DNA of 7,003 nt from Actinomycetota bacterium (GTDB taxonomy: Bacteria > Actinomycetota > Thermoleophilia > Solirubrobacterales > Thermoleophilaceae), in NCBI GenBank assembly GCA_005885165.1, contig VAXR01000141.1, positions 1 to 7,003 of the forward strand. Direction: 5' to 3'. Within the stretch, counting starts at the first letter, position 1, and every line of letters begins with the position of its first letter. The notes beneath the pieces were generated by a model. The model worked only from the letters and a program-made list of their open reading frames with translations. It did not search any database and had not been told where the DNA came from. Below are positions 1 through 5,422 of the stretch, piece after piece. A program made the translations under genes and the position numbers.

Positions 1-505
1 CGTCGGTTGCGCCGACCAGGAGGTACTTCCAGCGGGTGACGTGCGGCACACCCTCGGCTTCGAGGCGCTCGGACAGCTCGTGGGCGTCGTGCCGGCTCGG
101 CAGGTCGAGCCTGACCTCCCACTCGGAGTAGCCCCGCTCCGCCGTCTCGCGGTCCTCGCGCTCCATCAGCCGCTCGTGCTCGGCGCGGTGCTCCTCCTCG
201 GTCTGCGGAAGGGGTCTGTCGGCGGGCTCCCAGTCCTCGGCCTCGTCGTGCCAGCGCGAGAGCTCGACCTCGGCGCGCAGGTCGCCGCCGGCGATGTCGG
301 AGCGGACGAACTGGTAGGCGGCACGCGCGGAATCCTCGTCGTCCGCGTAGAGGAAGAGCTCGGCTCCGTCGCGGCTCACGGCGATCCGGTTCCCCATCCG
401 CCGTGCCACGTCATCCTCGACCTCGGCGGCCTCGAGCTCGTTCTCGTTCTGACTCGCCGAGGCCTCGTCCTCGAAGCGAAGTCGCACCCGCCAGTCGTCG
501 GCCAC
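1..505 (-). CDS. Conserved acidic hypothetical protein, C-terminus beyond window
   Basis: The first 168 residues are visible and no stop is reached before the left edge. I recognise the general style of a small conserved protein from Thermoleophilia-type Actinobacteriota but can name no function. It appears to contain two related units. Unit one is WRVRLRFEDE at about residues 5-14, followed by a basic/hydrophobic strand (RIAVSRDGAELFLYADDE, 40-57) and a helix. Unit two is WEVRLDLPSR at 129-138, then a helix and the strand RWKYLLVGA at 158-166. The alternating strand/helix/strand pattern suggests small ferredoxin-like folds, which is inference. Between them lies a very charged stretch (about 101-125, rich in Glu and Arg), probably a helical linker. 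There is no signal peptide or membrane segment, so it should be cytoplasmic. The GTG start at 503-505 is chosen because the homologous-looking sequence begins right after it, a -10 box sits 6 nt upstream, and an upstream ATG is out of frame. It has its own promoter candidate, so it is probably not cotranscribed with the glycosyltransferase gene upstream. Confidence 0.8.
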   Translation of the reverse strand, partial: MADDWRVRLRFEDEASASQNENELEAAEVEDDVARRMGNRIAVSRDGAELFLYADDEDSARAAYQFVRSDIAGGDLRAEVELSRWHDEAEDWEPADRPLPQTEEEHRAEHERLMEREDRETAERGYSEWEVRLDLPSRHDAHELSERLEAEGVPHVTRWKYLLVGATD

Positions 506-511
506 GGCTGG

Positions 512-517
512 AATCTA
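512..517 (-). promoter_or_regulatory. Candidate -10 box of a leaderless promoter
   Basis: On the minus strand this hexamer reads TAGATT, matching the actinobacterial TANNNT -10 pattern. It ends 6 nt before the GTG at 505-503, so transcription would begin at or next to the start codon. There is no Shine-Dalgarno sequence in front of that GTG, as expected for a leaderless mRNA. No good -35 element is seen at 17-18 nt; the best hexamer there matches only weakly. The assignment rests on spacing and pattern alone. Confidence 0.4.
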
Positions 518-605
518 CCGAGGCCCATCGCAACTTCACTACCTGGTTACGCGCCGCTCGTCCGTCCCCGGTAGCGTTTCTCCGACTTCTGGGCATGTAA
601 TGCGG

Positions 606-621
606 CGGGCCTCTTGGCCCG
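606..621 (-). terminator. Short GC-rich hairpin, second of a tandem pair
   Basis: The plus strand reads CGGGCC-TCTT-GGCCCG, a perfect 6-bp stem with a 4-nt loop. It lies one base beyond the larger hairpin at 623-651, on the exit side of the minus-strand glycosyltransferase gene. No run of T follows on either strand. The pair may act together as a factor-assisted or U-tract-free terminator, common in high-GC Actinobacteria, or as a 3'-end stabiliser. Confidence 0.35.
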
Positions 622-622
622 T

Positions 623-651
623 AACGGGGCGGTCACTGGGGCCGCCCCGTT
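623..651 (-). terminator. Probable transcription terminator of the glycosyltransferase gene
   Basis: Arms AACGGGGCGG (623-632) and CCGCCCCGTT (642-651) form a perfect 10-bp stem around a 9-nt loop. The hairpin begins 31 nt past the TGA of the minus-strand glycosyltransferase gene (685-683), where its transcript would end. No U-tract follows in that direction, so it is not a textbook intrinsic terminator. The symmetry is clear; the role is inferred from position. Confidence 0.5.
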
Positions 652-682
652 CCGTTCATTGGGCGTGCGCGCGACCGACGCG

Positions 683-3427
683 TCAGAGCGCGCCGTTGCG
701 CGCCTCGTCGTCGCGCTCCTCGCTCGCCGTACGCGGCCACGCGACGACCGTCGCCGCGTTGCGCCCGACCCTCAGGTTGAGCTTCGCCGGGTAGACGTCG
801 ACGACGCGGCTGGCCACGTACCTGACGACGGCAAGGCCGTGCTCCACATGACGCGCCAGCACCCTGAACTCGCTGAGCCGCAGATGCAGCAGGCGCGCGA
901 GCGCAGGCCTCCCGACGCGGGAGTGGCCCTGCCGCGGTAGGGCCACGAGGTCGACCTCCCGGACCCGCAGGGAGGCGCGGACGGGGGGCAGCGACGCGTC
1001 GAGGTAGTACTCGAGCGGCTTGCGTCCCGCCTGGCCCGGGGTGGTGACCACCGCGCGCGGCCACGGCGTCGGACCGAGGTCCTGGGCCGCGTCCCTCCAG
1101 TCCTCGCTGTGGAACTTGGGCTGGGAGACCGTGAGCGCCACTGCGAGCAGCGAGGCCGCCGTCACGCCCCCGAGCGCCACGGCACGGGACGACCCGCGCC
1201 AGACCGCGTACCCGGCGGCGACGGCGATCGTCATCGGAACCACGACCGCGATCGAGTTCCGCGCGTTGAAGTAGTCGAAGCCGGCCAGGGACAGCGCGAT
1301 GGGGAGTCCGATCGCGACGAGCGCAACGACCGCGAACCTGGCCCCGCCGCGGCGATCGGGGCCGCCAGCGCGACGTACCAGCAGCCACGCCCCGCCCGTC
1401 AGGAAGAGCGCACCCGCGACGCCGAGCAGAACCGGCGGCTGCGCCTCGAACCCGAACGCGAACTGCCCGGGTAGCTCGCCGATCCGTCCAAGAAGCGACG
1501 AGTGCCCGATCCACGCCGCGTGGCCGAAGCTCGCCTGATGGACGGCGAGCGGCAGCAATGCGGCGCCCGCGGCGACGGCGCCGGCAAGCGCGGCGACGAC
1601 ACGCCGCCGCGCGCCCCGCGCACGAAGCAGGATCGCCGCCTCCGGCACGATCAGGAACGCGGCGAAGTAGTGAGTCGCGAAGGCGAGCGAGGACGCCACC
1701 GCCCAATACGCGAGTGCGCGGTCGTCTCCGGAACGAAGGGCCCGCGCGAACCACAGCAGCCCGGCCGCGGTGAGTAGGATGAGCAGCGCGTAGGCGCGCC
1801 CCTCCTGCGAGTACCAGATCAGCAGCGGGTTGACCGCGATGAGCGCGGCGGCGATGAGCGCGGCGCGCCGGGTCAAGAGCTCGCGGGCTGCCAGATAGAC
1901 GATCGGCACCGTCGCCGTTCCGGCCAGCGCAGACAGCGACCGGAGCCCGGCCTCACTCGTCCCGAAGACCTTGGTCCAGAGCCAGGCGACCGCGTAGTAG
2001 AGCGGCGGAGTCGACTCGAGGCGCGCGATCCCCGCGAGCATCTGGTCGAACGGCCGGTGGACGAGCAGCACGGTGCTGATCTCGTCGCCCCAGAAGCCTT
2101 TGACGGCGAGGGTGGCGAATCGAAGGAGCGCCGCCAGAAGGGTCAGCCCGACGATCGCCGCAGCCGGCCGCCGGACCAGGCCCATGTACGCCCTGACGCG
2201 CTCGACCACCGCCCTCGCGAACCCGGCCGCGTCGAGCCGCCGGTGCGCGATCCACACGACGAGAGCGCCGGTCAGCACCTGCCTCAACCCGTACGCCACC
2301 CACTGCACGGGATGGAAAGCCTGCACGCCGGGGTAAAGCGGGCCGAAAGTCGTCACGAAGATCAGCACGTCGATGCCGGCGAGCGCGATCACCCACGCGA
2401 CCGGCACGCCGTCGATCGCTAGCAGCGCGAAGATCCATAGCGCGTACTGCGGGCTGTAGACCTTCGCCGCCGCGAAGACCCACAGCAGAGCCGCCGCCGA
2501 CGCCGGCAGCAGCGAGCCGCCCGGCCGCCGGCGGCTGTGAACCGCCAACGCGACGATCAAGGCGAGTCCGACGAGCAGGACCGGCGTGGCGACCGCGTCC
2601 GCGCCGTGCCCGAGGAGCGGCTTCCAGATCGTCGCCCTCGGGGGCCGTTGATTCGTCAGGTCGAAGAAGTAGAGCCACGACGAGCGCACCGCCCACCGCG
2701 CCGTGTCGATCGCGAACGGTGCGTTGACGGCGAGCGTCACGGCCGCGAACGCCGCGGCGGTCCACACCGCCGACCGCCAGCGGCGGTCGGCTACCCGGAG
2801 CGCAACGACGATCGGCAGGACGACGATCGGAAAGAGCTTGGCCGACGCGCCGAGCGCGAGGACGGCGCCGCCCGCGACGTCCCGGCGGCGCTCGAACAAG
2901 AGGAGCGCCCCGACCAGCAGGCACAGGCCGAGCAGGTCCCAGTTCAGCGCCGAGTAGAAGGCCAGCGCCGGCGCCGTTGCGAAGAGCCACTGGTTCGCGC
3001 CCTCGAATCGCGCGATCAGCCGCACCGTCAACCACCCGCACACGGCGAGCAGAAGCCCCGACACCACCAGGTACTGCGCGACGCTCGCGTGCGCGAAGCT
3101 CGCGATCCACACGAACACCCCCGTGAGCACGGGGTACTCGAAGCGAAAGTCGAAATACGGCAGCGGGTGCCGCCACAGCTGATCCCGGAAGTAGAGGTGG
3201 GCGATGTCGGAGTAGGCCCCCGGGATCCCCATCTCCCGGACGTTGAACGGATGCGGCTCCGGCGGGCCGTGGTAGCCGAGGACCGCCGGCAGCCGCAGCG
3301 CGATGCTCGCGAGCATCAGCGCGATCGCGACCACCGAGGGTCGGATCAGCGTTCTGAGCGGCCGAACCACCGGCGCAATCTGCCTCCCCTGCAAGACCAT
3401 GGGGCGAATACCTAGTTGCTCGCGCAT
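683..3427 (-). CDS. Tandem GT-C membrane glycosyltransferase: GT87-like half fused to PMT_2/ArnT-like half
   Basis: This is a 914-residue polytopic membrane protein with two GT-C modules, which normally are separate proteins of about 400 and 500 residues. Both families transfer sugars from polyprenyl-phosphate donors on the outer face of the membrane, so a role in making lipoglycan, cell-wall polysaccharide or glycoprotein is likely; donor and acceptor cannot be read from sequence. Half one (about 30-395) is GT87/DUF2029-like: an acidic first loop (YSDIAHLYF, 72-80), FRFEYPVLTG (94-103), ASAKLFP (194-200) and AKVYSPQYALW (321-331). Half two (about 421-770) is PMT_2-like: WGDE (446-449, with the likely catalytic acidic pair), ESTPPLYY (471-478), YSQEGRAY (539-546) and FNARNSI (720-726). 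A soluble C-terminal tail follows TM segments ending near 768. The linker contains Met415, just where a free PMT_2 protein would begin. The start is uncertain: Met1, Met10 (ATG at 3400-3398) or GTG20 (3370-3368, with AGGGGAGG 12 nt upstream) all precede the first membrane helix. It is the only gene in its transcript as far as can be seen. Confidence 0.88.
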   Translation of the reverse strand: MREQLGIRPMVLQGRQIAPVVRPLRTLIRPSVVAIALMLASIALRLPAVLGYHGPPEPHPFNVREMGIPGAYSDIAHLYFRDQLWRHPLPYFDFRFEYPVLTGVFVWIASFAHASVAQYLVVSGLLLAVCGWLTVRLIARFEGANQWLFATAPALAFYSALNWDLLGLCLLVGALLLFERRRDVAGGAVLALGASAKLFPIVVLPIVVALRVADRRWRSAVWTAAAFAAVTLAVNAPFAIDTARWAVRSSWLYFFDLTNQRPPRATIWKPLLGHGADAVATPVLLVGLALIVALAVHSRRRPGGSLLPASAAALLWVFAAAKVYSPQYALWIFALLAIDGVPVAWVIALAGIDVLIFVTTFGPLYPGVQAFHPVQWVAYGLRQVLTGALVVWIAHRRLDAAGFARAVVERVRAYMGLVRRPAAAIVGLTLLAALLRFATLAVKGFWGDEISTVLLVHRPFDQMLAGIARLESTPPLYYAVAWLWTKVFGTSEAGLRSLSALAGTATVPIVYLAARELLTRRAALIAAALIAVNPLLIWYSQEGRAYALLILLTAAGLLWFARALRSGDDRALAYWAVASSLAFATHYFAAFLIVPEAAILLRARGARRRVVAALAGAVAAGAALLPLAVHQASFGHAAWIGHSSLLGRIGELPGQFAFGFEAQPPVLLGVAGALFLTGGAWLLVRRAGGPDRRGGARFAVVALVAIGLPIALSLAGFDYFNARNSIAVVVPMTIAVAAGYAVWRGSSRAVALGGVTAASLLAVALTVSQPKFHSEDWRDAAQDLGPTPWPRAVVTTPGQAGRKPLEYYLDASLPPVRASLRVREVDLVALPRQGHSRVGRPALARLLHLRLSEFRVLARHVEHGLAVVRYVASRVVDVYPAKLNLRVGRNAATVVAWPRTASEERDDEARNGAL
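2769..2791. repeat. Perfect intragenic inverted repeat
   Basis: Arms GCCGACCGCC (2769-2778) and GGCGGTCGGC (2782-2791) flank a 3-nt centre, a perfect 10-bp stem. It lies inside the GT87-like half of the glycosyltransferase gene, over the codons for VADRRW (about residues 212-217), in a basic loop between membrane helices. Arginine codons in GC-rich DNA can give such symmetry by chance, so no function is claimed. Confidence 0.5.
3383..3390 (-). promoter_or_regulatory. Shine-Dalgarno-like AGGGGAGG near an alternative start of the glycosyltransferase gene
   Basis: The minus strand reads AGGGGAGG here, a strong match to the anti-Shine-Dalgarno sequence. It lies inside the frame if translation starts at 3427 or 3400. 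The next usable start downstream is the GTG at 3370-3368, 12 nt away, longer than the ideal 5-9 nt. It may indicate that the true protein is about 895 residues, but the spacing leaves this open. Confidence 0.25.
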
Positions 3428-3451
3428 TAAGGGCTCATGAAGAGGGCGTTG

Positions 3452-3463
3452 CGTTCAGGAACG
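3452..3463. promoter_or_regulatory. Perfect inverted repeat, candidate operator in the divergent intergenic region
   Basis: The sequence CGTTC-AG-GAACG is a perfect 5-bp inverted repeat with a 2-nt centre. A second, shorter dyad, TTTC-AGC-GAAA (3464-3474), follows directly. They lie between the divergent glycosyltransferase and lipoprotein genes, 30 nt before the preferred lipoprotein start at 3494. A dimeric regulator could bind here and control either side. The arms are in the opposite order to a LexA box (GAAC-N4-GTTC), so that regulator is unlikely. No convincing -35/-10 pair was found around it. Confidence 0.3.
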
Positions 3464-3493
3464 TTTCAGCGAAATGCGGGCATGCTCGGAAAG

Positions 3494-4063
3494 ATGCCCC
3501 TGCGCCGCGGCTCCTTCGCGCCCCTCATCGCGGCGCTCCTCGCCCTTCTCATATCCGGATGCGGCTCGTCCAAGTCGAGCAACTCGTCGGACGCGAACAG
3601 CGCTGCGACCGGCGACATCCCCGACAACCAGGTCTTCCTCACCTACCGCAACCAGGCGGCCGGCTACTCGATCCTCTACCCGGAGGGGTGGGCCCGAAAG
3701 GGATCCGCAACCCGCACCAGCTTCCAGGACAAGAACAACCTGATCCGGGTCGTCGTGAAGCGCGGCTCGCAGCCGACGGTCGCGAGCGTGAAGTCCGACC
3801 TGCAGAAGCAGCGCGCCGCCGCGCCCTCCCTCAACGTCGCGTCGGCGCAGGCGCTCACCATCGCCGGCAAGCCGGTCGTGAAGGTCACCTACTCGAGCGA
3901 GAGCACGCCGAACGCCGTCACGGGCAAGCGCGTGAAGCTGGTCGTGGACCGCTACGCGTACTACCAGGGCGGCCGGGTGGCGATCGTGGACCTCGGCACG
4001 GCCGTCGGCGTGGACAACGTCGACGCCTACCGCATGATCTCGAGGAGCTTCAAATGGAGGTGA
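3494..4063 (+). CDS. PsbP-like secreted lipoprotein of an ABC transporter operon
   Basis: From the ATG at 3494 the product is 189 residues. It opens with a basic n-region (MPLRRGS), a hydrophobic core and the lipobox LISGC with the acceptor Cys at residue 23, so it should be lipid-anchored on the outer face of the membrane. A Ser/Asn-rich spacer (about 24-40) follows. The folded part has the signature of PsbP/Mog1-like proteins: YRNQAAGYSILYPEGW (51-66), SFQDKNNLIRVVV (76-88), KPVVKVTYSS (126-135) and a closing AYRMISRSFKW. The enzyme function is unknown; such domains usually bind partners. In-frame ATGs at 3437 and 3482 would add 19 or 4 residues before the signal peptide. I prefer 3494 because it gives a normal signal length and keeps the region free for the divergent gene, but its ribosome site is weak. 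Its last 10 nt overlap the first ATPase gene, so it is translationally coupled to the transporter and is probably its extracytoplasmic partner. Confidence 0.85.
   Translation: MPLRRGSFAPLIAALLALLISGCGSSKSSNSSDANSAATGDIPDNQVFLTYRNQAAGYSILYPEGWARKGSATRTSFQDKNNLIRVVVKRGSQPTVASVKSDLQKQRAAAPSLNVASAQALTIAGKPVVKVTYSSESTPNAVTGKRVKLVVDRYAYYQGGRVAIVDLGTAVGVDNVDAYRMISRSFKWR
4042..4047 (+). promoter_or_regulatory. Ribosome binding site of the first ABC ATPase
   Basis: GAGGAG lies 6 nt before the ATG at 4054, inside the end of the lipoprotein gene. It fixes the ATPase start at 4054 and rules out the much longer upstream open frame, which only shadows the lipoprotein gene. Confidence 0.7.
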
Positions 4064-4779
4064 GGAGCCTCTACCGGGCGCCGGAGCCCCATGTCGAGCC
4101 GGCGAATGTCGAGTGGCCCGCGCTCGAGCTCCACGACGTCTTCAAGATCTTCCGCTCCGGGCCCGTCGAGACCGTCGCCCTGCGCGGCGTGAGCCTGAAG
4201 TTGCACGTCCGCGAGCTCACGGCGATCCTCGGCCCCTCGGGATGCGGGAAGAGCACCCTGCTGTCGCTCGCCGCGGCGCTCGACGAGCCGTCGGCCGGCG
4301 AGGTCCGCTCGCACGGCGTCTCGCTGGCCCGCCTCGACGAGGAGGAGCTCGCCGACTACCGCGCGCGCGAGATCGCCGTCGTCTTCCAGAGCGACAACCT
4401 CTGGCCGACGCTCACCGCCCGCGAGAACGTCGAGCTCGCCCTCCAGCTCGCCGGGTCCAACGGCATCCGCGACAGGTCACATGCCGCTCTTGACTCCTTC
4501 GGCCTGGCAGGGCGCGCCGACAACCACCCGAGCGAGCTCTCCGGTGGCGAGCAGCAGCGCGTGGCGATCGCCGCCGCGGCCGCGCGCGACGCGAAGCTGC
4601 TCCTGGCCGACGAGCCGACCGGCGAGCTCGATCGGGACAACGAGCGGATCGTGCTGGAGGCGCTCGAGCGCCTTCGCTCCGAGCACGGCGCCACGGTCCT
4701 GCTCGTCACCCACTCGGGCGCGGTGGCCGAGGCGGCCGACCGCGTGATCCAGATGCGCGACGGAAGGCGGGTCGCATGA
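4054..4779 (+). CDS. ABC transporter ATP-binding protein 1, MacB/LolD type
   Basis: This 241-residue cytoplasmic ATPase would power the FtsX-type permease encoded downstream. All the core motifs are present: Walker A GPSGCGKST (60-68), Q-loop Gln112 in VVFQSDNLWPTLTARENV, signature LSGGEQQR (162-169), Walker B LLLADEP (182-188) with catalytic Glu187, D-loop ELD (191-193) and H-loop His220. The FQSDNLWPTLTARENV and ADEPTGELD wording is typical of the LolD/MacB/FtsE group, which works with four-helix FtsX-type permeases. An N-terminal extension of about 22 residues (MEVRSLYRAPEPHVEP...) precedes the first strand of the domain. The helix after the signature reads VAIAAAAARDA, whereas most relatives have IARAL there; the catalytic residues are unaffected. 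The gene starts inside the lipoprotein gene and its TGA overlaps the ATG of the second ATPase (ATGA, 4776-4779). Substrate is unknown. Confidence 0.93.
   Translation: MEVRSLYRAPEPHVEPANVEWPALELHDVFKIFRSGPVETVALRGVSLKLHVRELTAILGPSGCGKSTLLSLAAALDEPSAGEVRSHGVSLARLDEEELADYRAREIAVVFQSDNLWPTLTARENVELALQLAGSNGIRDRSHAALDSFGLAGRADNHPSELSGGEQQRVAIAAAAARDAKLLLADEPTGELDRDNERIVLEALERLRSEHGATVLLVTHSGAVAEAADRVIQMRDGRRVA
4762..4767 (+). promoter_or_regulatory. Ribosome binding site of the second ABC ATPase
   Basis: GGAAGG lies 8 nt before the ATG at 4776, within the last codons of the first ATPase gene. It supports 4776 as a genuine start and shows that the 5' end of the second ATPase gene is intact. Confidence 0.6.
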
Positions 4780-5422
4780 GCTCCCCGCTCGTGGAGCTGG
4801 TTGACGTGGGCGTGGCCCACCGCTCCGGCGACGGCGAGATCCGGGCGCTCGACGGCGTCGGGTTCACGCTCGCCGACGGCGAGTCGGTTGCTCTGTGGGG
4901 GCCGTCCGGATCGGGCAAGACGACGCTCCTCCACGTGCTCGGCGGCGTGGCCCGATACGCGACGCTGCCGAGATGGACCAGCGGATCCAGCGCGTGGCCT
5001 ACGTCTTCCAGGGCAGCAAGCTCCTCCCGACGCTCACGGCCTTCGAGAACGTCGCGTTCGCCCGCTGGGCCACCGGCACCGGCCAGAACGGCGAGCACTC
5101 GGCTGAGGAGCTGCTCGAGCTGGTCGGCCTCGACGCGAAGCTCGATGCGCTGCCCGGCGAGCTCTCGGGCGGGGAGGCCCAGCGAGTGGGCATCGCGCGG
5201 GCGCTGGCGCAGTCGCCCGAGCTCCTCCTGTGCGACGAGCCGACCGGTCAGCTCGATTCGCGCACGGGCGCGCGGGTGCTCGAGCTGATCGACGCGCTGC
5301 GCGACGAGATCGGGTTCACGCTCGTGACCGCCACCCACGACCGCGAGGTGGCGGAGAGGTACGGGCGGGTGGTCGAGCTCCAGGACGGACGGGTCATGAG
5401 CCGGGAACCGGTCGCGGCGTGA
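4776..5422 (+). pseudogene. ABC transporter ATP-binding protein 2, MacB/LolD type, broken by a deletion/frameshift
   Basis: Two frames together spell one ATPase. The first frame, from ATG 4776, gives MSSPLVELVDVGVAHRSG..., Walker A GPSGSGKTT (residues 42-50) and LLHVLGGVAR, then loses sense near 4955. It runs on as unrelated sequence to a stop at 5286-5288. From about 4961 a different frame gives DAAEMDQRIQRVAYVFQGS with the Q-loop Gln at 5009-5011, signature LSGGEAQR (5162-5185), Walker B LLLCDEP (5222-5242) with catalytic Glu at 5237-5239, and His at 5336-5338 in ATHD, ending at TGA 5420-5422. Walker A Lys to Q-loop Gln spans 92 nt here but 138 nt in the first ATPase, so about 46 nt seem missing, including the usual SGxVxxxG strand. 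As sequenced it cannot make a working ATPase. All other motifs are unspoiled, pointing to a recent mutation or an assembly/sequencing error. It lies between, and overlaps, ATPase 1 and the permease gene. Confidence 0.85.

Noticed and set aside
41..574. Plus-strand open frame of 177 codons at the left edge
   Set aside because: It lies antisense to the acidic conserved protein, whose residues are far more protein-like. The plus-strand translation is a Gly/Val/Leu/Pro-rich shadow of GC-rich codons.
633..1754. Minus-strand open frame of 373 codons
   Set aside because: It overlaps the glycosyltransferase gene in another frame, is extremely rich in Arg, Gly and Ala, and shows no motif.
1953..3176. 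Minus-strand open frame of 407 codons
   Set aside because: It is a second frame of the glycosyltransferase gene with arginine-rich shadow composition, while the 914-residue frame carries clear GT87 and PMT_2 motifs.
2537..3415. Plus-strand open frame of 292 codons
   Set aside because: It is antisense to the glycosyltransferase gene, made mostly of Arg, Glu, Asp and Pro, with no recognisable domain.
3452..3463. LexA (SOS) box
   Set aside because: LexA sites in Gram-positive bacteria read GAAC-N4-GTTC. Here the arms are in the reverse order with a 2-nt centre.
3545..3560. Shared ATATCCGG string in the lipoprotein gene (near 3549) and the permease gene (near 6541)
   Set aside because: It is an 8-base match in two coding contexts encoding Ile-Ser-Gly, with no symmetry or conserved position. 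Chance is sufficient.
3559..4053. Long upstream extension of the ATPase 1 frame
   Set aside because: It reads over the lipoprotein gene out of frame. The ribosome site at 4042-4047 and the ATG at 4054 mark the real start.
4895..5422. Independent ATPase gene starting at GTG 4895
   Set aside because: Its first 20 or so residues are an out-of-frame reading of the Walker A region. It has no Walker A of its own, so it is the 3' part of the broken second ATPase.
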